This document shows positions 13,390 to 26,699 of a DNA stretch of 64,000 nt, one piece after another. Both the position numbers and the translations under genes were made by a program. Where the stretch lies: contig OX485803.1 in NCBI GenBank assembly GCA_950295325.1, forward strand, positions 1,240,001 through 1,304,000. Reading direction: 5' to 3'. The number at the start of each line of letters is the position of its first letter. Position 1 is the stretch's first letter. Source of the stretch: Polytrichum commune. Its lineage: Eukaryota > Streptophyta > Polytrichopsida > Polytrichales > Polytrichaceae. Below the pieces are notes generated by a model. That model was not told where the DNA came from, ran no database searches, and worked only from the letters and a program-made list of their open reading frames with translations.

Positions 13390-14330
13390 GTTGGGATGTC
13401 CGAATCAAGGTCGGAGTTAGTTGCCTCCTAGTTTTTGGTCCTTCTATGATTAGTTTGTTCATCGAGGTTTTATTTCTTTGTAAATGGTCGTAAGGTATGC
13501 GGGTGTTAAGTGGCTCGTTCTTCTTGTTCTCCATCTTCTATTGATCAACTTTACACATTGAAGCTTGTGTTTGGTTGCTAGCAAATGTATGATGATACAT
13601 CATCATATATCATATTCAAATTGGAGCCCCCTTATTTAGTTGTGGTTATTAGAAGTGCATGTTTGTTGTTTCCTTATATGAATACACAGGTTTTTCAATT
13701 GAATGAAGAGTAGTTGATAAAATTTGAAAATGTAGTCTGATCTCTTTTACACACGTGTCTTTATGGTTTGTTCTTTGATCCTCACCAAATCACGCACCAA
13801 TCAAGTATAGGTGTCTCATTAAGAAAACATACCAAATAACATCACATACCTTATAGGTCCTTTCGATTGTGGTTTCTCCAATTTTAGGTACCCAACATTT
13901 TGGATAATGGGCCATTACGGGGTACATCAATTTAGCCTAAAATGGACATTAGGTAGTCTACCTCTCTGAGAATGCTACATTAAATATGATATTTAGTGTC
14001 ACTTGCTATTTGGAGTTACATAATGTTATATCTTTTTACTATTGATGTAATTTTTAAACCAAATAAAGATATTCGTGTTCTATTGTGTCCAAACAACCAA
14101 CTTAACTTTTGCTAAAAAAATTTGAGATATACAACAAATAGTTCTACCTTGTGTAATTCCAAATAATAAGTGCCACTAAATACAATATTTAGTGTGGTTT
14201 TCGAACAATTAGTACAAGATGTTTAGTGAAATTTTAAACATTCTCTCGTAGTTTTTGGATGTCACATGATTTCCTTATTTGTCAAGATTTTTCTTCTTTT
14301 TTAATAAAGGCACTCCCAATTGGATCTTAG
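13390..14330 (+). repeat. Degenerate fragments of the C/G-run repeat family
   Basis: Pieces at 13390-13520 (tttttggtccttctatgatt, then ttgtaaatggtcgtaa), 13860-13960 (ggataatgggccattac) and 14205-14330 (ttagtacaagatgtttagtg). A hairpin element at 13981-14191 sits among them. No genes are seen between 13140 and 15780. Confidence 0.4.
13981..14191. mobile_element. MITE-like hairpin, TTAGTGT..ATTTGGAGTTACA family, copy 1
   Basis: The left end reads gatatttagtgtcacttgct then atttggagttaca. The right end is its inverted counterpart, tgtaattccaaataataagt then gccactaaata. Related ends occur at 25900-26093 and 43735-43912. Confidence 0.65.
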
Positions 14331-15780
14331 AATACTAGTTACAAAAATACATAGTTCAAACTCTTTTCAATACATACCCAATTTTGGGTGTTGTGATTTG
14401 AGCACACCTTAATTCTAATCACTCGCCACTGAAACTTTGATGGATTGACTACAAAAGTGCTTGAATTATACCCGCTTACGTTGGTTGTGCTTTTAAAGGT
14501 TCATTGATGTGTAATGTGAATGAGCTTACACACATTGATACATGTACATGTGTATTCATCCAATACATGGCATCTTCATTCATGACCAAACCACAATCTT
14601 CTACCCAAAATTATGTTTTCTAAAATCTGAGGTCACAATGTAGCTTTCCATCTTTTAACCGAACAACAAAACGCTAGTAAGGAGTGTGAGGCCAAAGTTC
14701 TAAAAGGTACATTAAGCTTTTAATTGTAGAGTGGCCCACTCTATTCAACACCAACTACATTGATTATATTGCAATCATTGGGTGGCCTTTAGAAAGGGTA
14801 ACACGACACTTGGTGCTACATGACAAGTCACACCGACCATGCTAATAGTATAACACATCGATTTTAATGCTACACTAATCAGATGCTTGATGTAGCACGA
14901 TTACACAGCCCAAATCTAGGATGTTCATACGTCATGGTTGTTTGTGTCATATATACACACCTTAGTTATGATTCTAATTTTGGTCCTCGGACTATGGGTT
15001 GAAGTTTGCACCCATCACAATGCAAAAGGCTGGCAAAAACTAAGATTTTCCAACTTGGGCTGTCATTTGAAAGGCACCTTGAAGATTTTACTCGTCACAA
15101 GATAGGCAAAATAAAAACCACCATTCAAATGACAGGGACAATTGGGCACAACAAGGGCATGGCATGTCACTTCTTTTACAAAAAAGGAGGTCTTCATATA
15201 TATATATATTACAAATCTATAGTATTCTATATATTGGCACTAGAGCATGAGGTACATGGTTTTGAATTCCACAATCCTTAGTTCAGGAACTCCTAAATGC
15301 TTGGCTCTAGCCTCCTAGGCAGTTAGTCTAGCCTCTTGCCACTCAATGACCAAGTTTAGTTCTCTTTACATATTTGTAACATTGCTCCTCCAAGGCTCTA
15401 TTGACATTGATATTGTCATCAATCTCTATGGTGGATGCCGTGAAGTTTGAAGAAACTAGGATCCTTCATAAACTCTTCCATGAATTTGTCAAGTGAGTAA
15501 ATGTATGTCCCAACTCTCGGGCCTTTGTATTCATCAAAATTTGTTTTGATGAAAGAATTGAGAATAATGGTCATTCAACATGATTTACCTTATCACGTAT
15601 TTTCCCCTTGAATCCAATTTGGTATCAACCTTGTTCATTAAATTGAAGCGTTTCTACGCCCTACATACAAGTGCGAGGCAATCCTTCTTCCCAAATGAAA
15701 TACCATTCGAATTCATCCTCAAATAATTAGGGCTCTCCTTGGCCTCCAAAATGTATCATGGTGGACCCATTTCTATTTCC

Positions 15781-16390
15781 CATAATAAGAACATCTCCTT
15801 TCTCTTCGAATATTGTCTCATGTTTGGGTTGTGGGGTTTAGGGTTTAGGGTTTACCCTAAAACCCCCAACCACCCCTCCCCACACTTAGTCATCTTCCAA
15901 TATGTATATAAATCCTTGGAAAGGGGTTGGATTTGATCCACCAACCCCTTTTAACAACTAGTGTTGATGTTCAAGCTCTCAAAAAAATACAAAAAAATGA
16001 CTTGAAAGTGTGGAATGTGTGTTTCGGCAACAAAACCAACATTCGATACATTCTAGTCCTTTATTTTGAGAGGGCCTCCTAGCTCATAATAAGATTATCT
16101 CCTTTCTCTTCGAATATTGTCTCATGTTTGGATTGTGGGGTTTAGGGTTAGGGTTTACCCTAAACCCTAAACCCCCCACCACCCCTCCCCACACTTAGTC
16201 GTCTTCCAATATGTGTATAAATACTCGAAAAGGGGTTGGATTTGATCCACCAACCCCTCTCAACTCCTAATGTTGATGTTCAAGCTCTCAAAAAAATGAA
16301 AAAAAATTACCGAAAAGTGTAGAATTTGTGTTTCAACAACGAAACCAATATTCCACACATTCTGGTCCTTGTTTTTTTGAGAGATATTTG
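15781..16390 (+). repeat. 304-bp tandem duplication containing telomere-like palindromes
   Basis: Two units begin with cataataaga at 15781 and 16085. Each carries gggtttagggtttaccctaa-type sequence, in which TTTAGGG units meet CCCTAAA units head to head. This is followed by accacccctccccacactta and a shared tail. The units differ by scattered substitutions and indels, so the duplication is not recent. Confidence 0.75.
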
Positions 16391-19300
16391 GGAGACTTGG
16401 GAGACTTGGGAGGAGATGAATATTGAAGATGAAACTTTTGGAGATTTTGAATTGCCAAAGCAGAAGTTAGAGAAACAAACTTGAATTATGTAATCTCCAC
16501 CTTACAGATGCATCCTTTCTCGAAGTCTTGTTTTTTGCATTCTTGTCTATCATTTGGAACTAGAAGTACTTGTGAAACCAATACTAAAGATTGATGTTCT
16601 GTTTTTTAGGAATGAATTTGTAGGTGGATGTTGGTAGGGGGACCAAGTATTGTATGTTTGAGTTGTCGATAACCTTGGAATGAATTCAATATAGTAGAGG
16701 AGAAGTTGAAAACTTGGAGTCCACAATTTAAACTTAGTGAGTTCTTTTGTTTGTAATAATTGGCTTGTTGATTTGCAAATAAATACACACTATAGCAGTT
16801 ATCTTAAACTATAAATCTCTCTAGAGAAATTGCATAAGATTACAACTATTCTTGTGAACGGAAAATACAAAGAAAATGGTTAATGTGGTGGAATTCCACT
16901 CCGATGTCACATAAGTCCCTATTAAAGGTTTCCACTACATGATTTTAGGGACATTGACCTTAATGCTTGGTTGGTTAAAGCACATTTGTAAGCTCAAGTA
17001 ATATGGTTTATTTCACTCATTTGGATTTATGTTTTAATCTTGTTTTTGTTTTCATTGTATTTATACGTTTTTTCTCATGGTGAATTTGATGTCCCAATTG
17101 AAGGAGGTTGTCTTTGAGGAGTTTGATGGTATTTTGCTTAAGTTGGTCATGGTCAATTGAGAGAATGTTCTCAAACCTAGAAACTTTGTGGAACGTTGGC
17201 GATATCTCTTATGGGCGTTGGCTTTTATTCAACTTTTCTAGGGGGAGACACCTTTCACAAAATCCATAATTTAATTGAATTGTCTTGGTTTCTCTGACGG
17301 AGAAAACCTAGCTAGGTAGGTAGGAAGCCAAGAGCCCACCCACCACAAGGTAGGCAGTGAACCCCACCCAACACCAAGAGGATTCTTGAGCAGGGTAGGG
17401 CCACCAAGCTCAAATTCACGTCGGATTGGCCGATGTTGGTTATTTATTTATTTATTTATTGATGTGCTTGAAGCATTACATAGTCTAATGTGCAATGTGC
17501 ATTGGACGCACTTGGCTGAGTGGCAGGCAACAACAAGCTTGTCTACCCAATGTCCATGATCTAGTGTGATATTCATTGGGAAGAGTCTAAATATGTCATT
17601 AAAGAACTATGAGAATATTTTTAGAATATTCGACATTCTCAAAGTGAGGTGGATGTTTTGGATATGGGCTCACCCCAAGAAAATTTGGGTAAAAACTGAA
17701 AGGCACTAAGGTAGATAGATCAATTTCCGATTACTTAACCCCTAAAGGACGAGGAGGTCATATTTGGCCTTTTCAACAATTTTTAGGAGGGCCATGGAGT
17801 TGGGATCATTGTCGAATTCAACAAGGTAAAGTGCGGGGGGTTTGTACTATGATTGTTCATGTCATGCCCATAAATTGTTGTTTTTAAATTTGGTATTTTT
17901 TTTAGGGGCAAAAACACGATGACATCTCTAGATTTTGGCTTCAAGCATGCCTAGAAGGCTTCACATGGGCAATTTTGGCAATAGAGTGGTTGTGATAAAG
18001 GGTGGGCAACGGGGATGGGATGGGTTTGGCGGGCCATGCCAAAGCACATAGTAGGGCATCTATGGTAGGAATGGGGACAACTCACCACATTATTGGCCCT
18101 CTAGTCTACAAAGAGGGAGGGGTGGGACCACACATAAGGTTGGCAACCATAGATATAGGGTTTGTCGTAATTAGTTGTAGTTTGTGTAAGAGCGGGCCCA
18201 GGATGTTTCCCCTCCACCCCCTTTATTCTAATGTGCCTGCTACCACACGCCCATATACTAGTTTATAGGACATCAAAATTCCACAAATGCATCAATGAAT
18301 GACAAAAACATTATTATATATAAATATATATAATGTCAAACATCTACCATTTGGATACTTAAAATTCCACAATTGTGTGGTTTAACTATCCATAACTCTT
18401 AGATTTTATAATCATCTAGCCAGGTAATCCCAATGTAGAGAGAAATTGCTCAATGACACATATGTACACAAATGCTATAATTGGAGTGCTTTGTAGTTGC
18501 ACATACAACAAGGCCCCTAGACCACACAAAATAAAACCAAATCAAGTTTTTTAAACTAGTGATGTGTCATGGACTCCACAACAAAGGATATGATGCAGAG
18601 ATTTCCCCCCAAAAAATCACACCTGAAACAACAACCCCCTCAAAGTGGTCTCTTGAAGTTTGGGCAACCATCCAATCTCAACATACCACGGAGATGCACA
18701 TCAATCTCAAAGGACGAAATGCACACATAGGGGTGAGTTTTTAATTAGGACACTTGAGGAAGGTAACATCCAATTCATAAGGTTGGAAACCAATAAATGC
18801 TTGTCACAGCCCCCCCCCCCCAATTGTCCCATACACGAAAGTGTGAAAATTTTCGTTGAAATTGTGTGATTTCGTGCCCAGTCCTTTAGGGGTAAAGCAA
18901 TTTCACATAAGTGTGGTATATGTGTGATTATGGAGTGAAATTCAACAGGCCTGAAAATTGATCTCATAATGTTTAACCAAAAAAAAAAATCAATATGTAT
19001 TTGAAGTGTTGAAATCATAGTAAAATTTAAAGGCAAGATTCTCTCCCATATTTAAAGCATAAGTCAACTTATTTTTGGTAACTGGTAGATGAAAACTCGA
19101 GTACAATCAATGCCCTTTTCAAGGAACCCAAATTTGTGCCTTTTTAACTTACTTTTTCATTCACATTGAACTCTTCAATGTCTATAACTCCTCTCTCACC
19201 TGGTCACTACCTATTTCCAACGTTCCAAATTAGATAATGACGGCTACACGTGTGGAAGTTCAAGGCTTTCGGGGACTCTTATGTACTAAGATTGGGGCAA

Positions 19301-22300
19301 TTATCGAAAATGGGTCTATCTACCATATCCCTTACTGATGATAATTATGTGGTTGTAAATTGTATAAGCTTTAAAGTGGTTAGTGGTTCTAAAATGATTA
19401 AAATCTTCTCAACTATGGTGGATTTTCTCATTCTAGAACAACTAAAGTAATAAGTAAATAAAATAAAATAAAACATTGGTGTGCATTTAAACATTGACAC
19501 GAATGAGAACCTGTTCTTCTTTGCTTTGATCATGTTTTACCAACCTTCAAGGTGAAGTTACTTCCTCCCTTTCATAGGGCAACCTCTTTTTTAGTAACAG
19601 TTTCAAACGGGAGAGGTTGTACTCCCAAGGTGGATCCACAAAGGCTTGTTTGTTGTCTAGTTTTCTTTTGTTTAGTGCTAAGTATGTGAAATATTTTATG
19701 ACTATTTGATGTATTTGTCACATTCTAGAATGCAAATCTATGCGTATCGCAGTACATTGGTAACCACTTCAAATCAATTCACAAGTTGTTAGGCTGTCTC
19801 GGCATTCACAATCTGGTACTCTTGAATGATGGGTTTTGTGGGGGCCATTACACACATTAAAGATGATGATAGTTGTAGTAGTAGTTGGGTGTGTAATTAT
19901 AAGGTTGTTAAGGGTTCTCAAGCGATAAGGATCTTGAGATATTTACACTAAATATAGAAATGTGTTTCAACTCTTTACTCTGAAGACCATTTTTTAAGGA
20001 AGCCAGTTTTGCATGTTGGTTATTTTTCTTTTTCTTTTTCTACACTACACATCTTATTTAGTGTATGGCCACACTATCCATCTGCAAACCACACTAATTG
20101 TCCTACACTTAGAGTAGAGGAGCTCATAACTGATCACTTAAGAGAATTTGCACCAGATATGGAGAAGTATAAGGCGGTGCAAATTTCTCCTCTATGGGAA
20201 GATAGAAACCAAGAGGATTGTAAATTTTTTTGGTAATTATATTCTTTAAATTGAAATTACTGTGGATTTTTTAAGTCAAAAGTTGGCTCGAACGTATTAC
20301 CAATGTCTTGAATTTACCATAATTGCTCATTTTAAACACTCGTTCCTTCTCACTTTAGTATCCAAACCATGGACATGTGTCATGACACTGTTGGTTCCGA
20401 CCTAATCGAAATTTAGTCCCAGCCTGATCAACACTATGGCACCCTGTAGGTTGCTGATGGGGTCCTGATCAAGAATGGGTGCTTCAACTATATTGGGTCA
20501 CAACTAGAGAGGATGTCACAAAATCACAAAGACCACTCCAATTAACACGGCACACCAATTTGAATGCCACACTACAACAAGTACTTAGATTACTTATTTG
20601 TGTTATCAAAATAAGTAAATCAAAACATTCTAAGTACAAATTTATAGCACCAAACAACTCCAAATAGTAACCCACACCAATCACCATATTTAGTGTATTG
20701 GGTATGGGCCAAGGCTAGACAACCACCTCTTTGAGATGGGCCCCATCAACATTACTCAAAGTAACAAAAAAAAATGCAGTTTATAATATTACAGGATGTT
20801 ATCTTCTATTTAATCAATTTGCCACCACTTAGGCAGCGGAGGATGATGAGATTCAAGGGCCTTCACACAAAACATACTATTCCTAATTGTGTTTGTGAAG
20901 TGTGTGAACCTAGAATGATGGGCAATGTTAAAGTGGGAAGAATCTTGAAACCCATAGAGTTCATATTCATTGTAGAATGCGAACCAATTCAAGGTCCACA
21001 AGGCTCTATGAGCCTCATGACAAAGGTTTTTAAGGTTGTCTGTATTGTTATTTAGAGATGAAGATATTTAAAGTGATACCACCAAAACGCATCCATTCAT
21101 CAATGGCATTCTTTCATCCATAGTATTCATATATATGAGAGACTAATATTAAAGGCTTTGCACTTGTGTAAATAACATAATTTTACATACATACCGTTTT
21201 ACATATTTTTACGTATTTTACGTATTTTTAAGTTTATTTTCCATTTCCTCACTGAAGTTGGTTATATAAGTTCAATCTCATAAACCTGGTAGATTTTGAC
21301 TTTGATGCTTCTTTAGGGCTCACATGAAGGATACAACACATACCAATACCTTTTAAGGGTTAAAGTTCTTGTGTTCTCGTGAAATTTGACTAAAAAAGGG
21401 GACTACAAAGGGCCATGACATAAAGGTTTAGGGTGTTTACAAGGGACCTTTACAAGGTGTTTACACGTGACCATCACTTTTTTTTTGGGGGGGGGGGGGC
21501 TCTTTTGTACTATCTTTTTTGGAATATTCTTTGATTGAATAGCATTGCAAGGTAAACAACTTCACTATAAATCCATAGAATTAAAATACAATGAAATCCA
21601 TTCATTTTAGAAGAAATCCTGGGCGTGTCAAAGTATGCAACGCTTGGAAAGCCGACCAAAGCATTTTTTCATATACAATGTGAGCTTCATAATGTACATG
21701 TGCTTGATTCGGTGTATGATCTTAAACATACTCCTACATTTCATTGGTCTATGGTTGGGTATGCACCAAGAAATGGACACCAGAAAGACGTGTGTTGAAA
21801 GAGATTGGACTACATGCCCAAAATTCGTGAACTGTTCTAGATGTAGTAGTGAACATTATTAGGGAGAGCTTATATGATCATTCCATGAGAAAGAAAATTT
21901 CCACTTTGACAATGAGTTGAAGATTCTTTCGAGCTTTGGAAACAAAGGTAGATGAGGCTAATATGAACACCTCTATCCCTGTGGAATCATCTAGCTGATG
22001 GATTCAAGCATTAGAAGCTTGAGCAAGTTAGCAATTGCGAATCAAGACCACATTTTTTAAAAGCGTTGAAATTGGAGTTGAGGAAGGTGTTGATAAGAGC
22101 TCTAGAATCAAAGATTCTTTGCTTCCCAATTTGGTGTTATAGGGCGGAACTCTTCCCATTGTTCATTGCTATGTAAGTGAACGATATCACTAGGAAATTC
22201 TAAATATTTCATTGCCAATGAAAATCAACTTTAATGCCAATATTGACTATGTCACATCTTTGAATTGGTCACGGGTAAGATAAAGTGTTGCCAAATTGGC

Positions 22301-23755
22301 TCTTCATTGTAGAATGTGCACATTACAAGTTGGTCAACACCTCATAGCCACATGCTGCCTCCTAATTTGCTGAAGTTGTTGCCTCCTAATTTTACTACCT
22401 TGCCCGTAAAAATCAAAAGTGTCATAGCTCGGTGGATAGCACTCCTAATTATGGAGGATGCTAGTTTTAGTTTGATTTTTGCAAAGGTAATTAACCCAAG
22501 TATCATCAAGGTGGCGGCTAAATCAACATGCAGTACTCAACCACTAAATTAGGTCGATTGTAGTGCCGATTAGGAGCCAAAAATAGATGTCTGACTAAAG
22601 AAGCTAACCGAAGTAGCCTCACCTACATTACAAGGAAAGTGGCTACGAGCATGATTTGGAGTTACAAATCATCTTGCATTGATTGCAAATTTCATATTCT
22701 ATAAGAAGTGGTTACAAAGAGAAAATTGTTTGTTTAGGACACACTTATCTAAGATTACTCAAGGGACCTATCATGTTCTATGGGCTAGCAAATCCCAACA
22801 TGAAGGCAAAGTTATTTGAGTTATTTGAGAAGAGTGTTATGGGATGTTGGGAGACCAATATGAATTTAAGAGCTAGTTCACATGAGGTCCCAAGTCCCAC
22901 TCATGCTAACAAATCCCAACATGAAGGCAAAGTCCCAACTTTTGAGCCTCAACAAACCATTAAAATAAGGTTAATTATCATTAAAGTTGGATCTTAATTA
23001 TTGTAGGCAAAAGTTTTTGCGGGGCTTGTGTTAGGAGTTAGGCTTAGATTTTTACTCAACCCAACTCTCAACAAAAGTCTCAAGCCTTACCTTCAAAAAG
23101 TGTTGCCATGTACTCATCCATGTCATGCTTGGGACTTGGGACTTGGGACCCGGGTGAAGTGGTAAGTCGCAACTTCCATGCTCTCAACGGCTGAGATTGC
23201 ATAGATTGACCTCAAGTGACTTGGGACCCCGTGCAAACCAATCCTAAGTCTCCCTATATTGATGATCAAGAATAGAAAGAGAATAGAGAAAGGGTTTTCA
23301 CTAATGTTATATACCTTGATCGCAATTAGATTCTACAAACTTGGATTAATCTAAGAGGAAAAGTGGCATTGAGTGATAGGTGAACTAGGAATCACCGAAT
23401 AACAACACCCCCCCATGGTGTTTAATATTGAAGTCTTCAACACCTGTCAAATGCCATTTTGGTTGTCAATTTTTTATTTTTTTTTAATTTATTTGGGCAC
23501 TTCACAAAAATGTGCTCTACAAAGTTTTCACCCTTCACAGTGAAGGTTTCTCCTAAAATTGGCCCTCACAAAATACAGTGGCTGTAATTTGCAAATAGTA
23601 ACATAGGTAGACTCCATTCTTGGCACTCTAGTAGACACTACCAAATTCCAATAACTCTTGCAACTTCCACCCTACAACTACAACTTCGATTCGGCACTAA
23701 CTGCAACTTTGGCTTGGCAAGCACAACTATACGTGAACGTGGATTTTCCAAATAG
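16391..23755. other. Intergenic stretch without recognised genes
   Basis: Contains simple-sequence patches (TTTA near 17441-17460, C run 18809-18820, TATATA near 18312, G run 21487-21500) and a 24-bp direct repeat of the type caaatcccaacatgaaggca at 22788 and 22910. Open frames are short and unrecognised. Confidence 0.5.
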
Positions 23756-23940
23756 AATTGGGTGAAGAGTGCTCATTGCAGAAATCGATTGAAACTTGAA
23801 ACATTGGATGCATTGATGCGAGTGTCATTATGGGATGTGGCTAGAATTTTTGACACTTGGTATTGGTATTTAACCAAAAACCGGAGGGCTTTGCCTTCGG
23901 AGTTGGATGATGATTACGTGCATTATGTAGGGAATCTAAA
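23756..23940 (+). pseudogene. Fragment resembling a hAT-type transposase C-terminus
   Basis: The frame reads KSAHCRNRLKLETLDALMRV, then SLWDVARIFDTW and NRRALPSELDDDY. The pattern of a basic RNRL, then a short helix with ALMRVSL, resembles the tail of the dimerisation region of hAT-like transposase and zinc-finger-862-like proteins. A TAG stop lies a few codons upstream in the same frame, and no transposase body or terminal repeats are visible nearby. This is therefore at best a remnant. The assignment rests on recollection of family style, not on a search. Confidence 0.35.
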
Positions 23941-25890
23941 TAATTTTAGTGCATCATTTTCATTTCATGTACTTCGTCAATATAGTGAAACATCATATTA
24001 TTTTCATATTCAATACAAATTAGCCAATATCAAGTTTTTTTTAAAATTTTTTTTTGTAAAGTGTTGCAAAAAAGTTTGAAAGTTTGAGTGAAGAAGATAT
24101 GCTTAATATGGAACAAGATAGCATATTAAGCTGACCATATCAGCATTGACACTTTTATATATTGGGAAACACCTTCATTGTCCTTTATGGGTTCAAAATG
24201 GTGTGTGTATATATATATATATATCATTATGTGAATTATACTCATGGTACTTTTGAATACAAAAAGATAATATATTGCATAGAGTTTAAGATAATAAGTA
24301 TCACTAGATAAAATAATATACCTAAAAACTAAGGTATTTATGTAAAACTAAATTCACATCAAACATACTATTTTATACATATTCAAGTATTATGAAATTG
24401 CTACGTATCATAAACCTCAATATCATGTTCGTTAGTACGTTCTCGTTAATTGCCAATGTCGTGCACTTCTTGATTCATATGTTCCATTAATTAATCAACA
24501 AATCTAGAGGAAATTTGTATTTCCCCACTCCCCTCACGTTGGTTATCTAGTTCAAATCATGATCCTAAAATGACATCATGTTTGTTGATTTGTTGCAGTT
24601 GCATATTTATTTCTCCAATTACTTACAAACACATGATGTACTTTTAATTTCATTCTTCAGTACGCTTGATGAAAAACATATTAATATCCTCACTTTCAAT
24701 GGTGCAATATAGTCACAACCCTATATATAATTATATATATATATATATAATTTTTGTTTTTCAACCAGTTGGTACCAATGAAGTAGATAGTGTAGCAATT
24801 TCATCCATATATTGAATGACATGACCATAAATGGATGAAAGAGTGACAACTTGGATTAAATTGGTCAAAATGGATGGTTTTTGGCTTTCTCTTGTTTTCA
24901 AATTTGGTAAGAATCTCAACCCAAAAAAGAAAAAAGAAAAGAAAGCAACAATAACAACAACAACTTTGCTTATGGCTATATTTTGCCAACCAGAAAAAGG
25001 CTAATGGTCACTCATGGGTCTACATGGGATAAGTACATTTTGATTGTTTGAAAAAAAATTTAAAAAAAAAAAAATCATCGTCTTATTGAGATGTACCAAA
25101 GTCCATTTTTATTGAATACCAACATCCTAATGATTTGAGGTCCTTGTAAACTTGCCTCTTTGAAGAGAGTATCTAGTTTGGGCTCATGCCGTCCCAGCCT
25201 ATTGCACTCGTGCAAATGAATGGATGGCTTTGGGGCGTCCTTGCACCATCCCTACACCTTCCTTTCAACATGTCATTATCAACAACTTGCCGTTTTGAAA
25301 CTTTGGAATGAAAACTATGTCACAACCCGTTTGTAGTTTATTGTACATTACACACAATCTAGAGATTTTAGATACTTGTACAATTTTAATAAGGAGAACT
25401 AGGTTGCTTGTTATCCATTCATGCTTAAGATGAATTTTAGTAGGTTGAAGTTGTGAACCGTAGTTGGTAACTTTACTATAATGTATAGTTATGCTAATGT
25501 GGGTGAAGTATCAGCAAGGAATAATTAATGTGGGCCACTCTAATTGTCTAGTTGGGGTGGAAACAATGTGGGTCCAAGATCCCAGGTCTTCCCCTCAATC
25601 TTCCTTGAGACTTTCAACCAACGCTTGACTTTAAATAAATAATCACCTTACATCAAAATTAGCATAAAATAAACTATTTAGCCACATCGATTTCCTAGAA
25701 AAACATTTAATGTGGCCCACACTAATTTAAAACTGAAGATTTGCGTGAGTTGAGAATTGTTGTGGCCCACACTAATAGTATTAGTCAGTGTAGTTTTGGT
25801 TGATGGAGATTGGAGCCCAATTCACAACAAACTTATCTGGAAAGTTCATCTCTTGTCCGGCTTTGAGAGATATTTCTATGAAGCACTACA
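23941..25890. other. AT-rich intergenic stretch without recognised genes
   Basis: Short TA-dinucleotide runs lie near 24207 and 24733. No coding exon or element with defined ends is visible. Confidence 0.5.
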
Positions 25891-25899
25891 TTGGTTTGT

Positions 25900-26093
25900 C
25901 TAATTAGTGTGGGTATTATTTGGGATTATGCATTGCTATAGTATTTTTTTTGAGAGCATCATTTTTACGCAAATAGCATAAGTAGTTACTATGCACATCA
26001 AAGAATATGATATAACTTAGATTGTAAAAAATGGTAATGTTTGTAAAACATAATAGCAACGCGTAACTCCAAATGGTACCCCAAACTAATTAG
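25900..26093. mobile_element. MITE-like hairpin, TTAGTGT..ATTTGGAGTTACA family, copy 2
   Basis: Left end ctaattagtgtgggtattat then ttgggattatgc. Right end gcgtaactccaaatggtacc then ccaaactaattag. Ends are inverted and related to the copies at 13981-14191 and 43735-43912. The surrounding 25490-25900 also repeats the word cccacactaat several times. Confidence 0.62.
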
Positions 26094-26504
26094 AAAAACA
26101 ATTTACTTGAAGTGTCTTCAACTCAAGCCTAATTTTGAAAGTTGAGTTAATATGTTCAACCTCCCCTTTCAATCCCATTTTTGTGAGGGAACTTCAAGAT
26201 CTTAAACATGGTTTGACTCATAGAACTTGCAACCCCAAATGTATGCTTTGACCAATGCAAGTTTGGCTTAGCACACCAATCCCATTATGAGAAGCCAAAG
26301 CCAATTTGTTTTATAGTTGGACACCATTGTTGTAGCATGTTAATTAGAGTCTTAAGAGCCAATGAGTTGTGTTTACCATTAATTGTTAGTCATTAAAATG
26401 ATCTGTAGATTCTCTCCAGACGGCTTGACAAAAAGGTGGATCCCATCTAGAATATTGATGGCAAGCTCAAACTCTCGACATTCTTAAGGGACTTAACGTA
26501 AGTT

Positions 26505-26669
26505 ACAAATTTGATCTAGAGTTATCATTTTGTACGTCCCAAAGCCAATGAGCTTTCAAGCTATGTGTAGGTTGCCATGAATTCTCCATTGCTTAGCACC
26601 ATGGGCATTGAGCATATATATTGCTTTGGCTTTGGGACATACAAAATGATAACTCTAGATCAAATTTGG
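26505..26669. mobile_element. Short element with ~45-bp near-perfect inverted ends
   Basis: The left arm begins acaaatttgatctagagtta and runs through tcattttgtacgtcccaaag. The right arm is its inverted copy (ctttgggacatacaaaatga then taactctagatcaaatttgg) with one visible mismatch. The loop is about 75 bp. Typical of a young MITE or a local inverted duplication. Confidence 0.65.
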
Positions 26670-26699
26670 TCAAGTTGAGAGCTAGGAGATTGGTGAAGC

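Noticed and set aside
15838..15873. True telomere or chromosome end
   Set aside because: Only a few units, duplicated internally and embedded in unique sequence.
19250..19990. Possible tandem duplication (19250-19520 versus 19750-19990)
   Set aside because: Only scattered word similarity (aattatgtggttgtaaattg versus gtgtgtaattataaggttgt); too weak by eye.
20009..20236. Frame with LITDHLREFAPDMEKYKAVQ as a possible gene fragment
   Set aside because: No recognisable domain, splice context or neighbouring exons; too short to support.
20540..20700. Fourth copy of the ATTTGGAGTTACA hairpin family
   Set aside because: Only the right side (caactccaaatagtaaccca) matches; the left end is not convincing.
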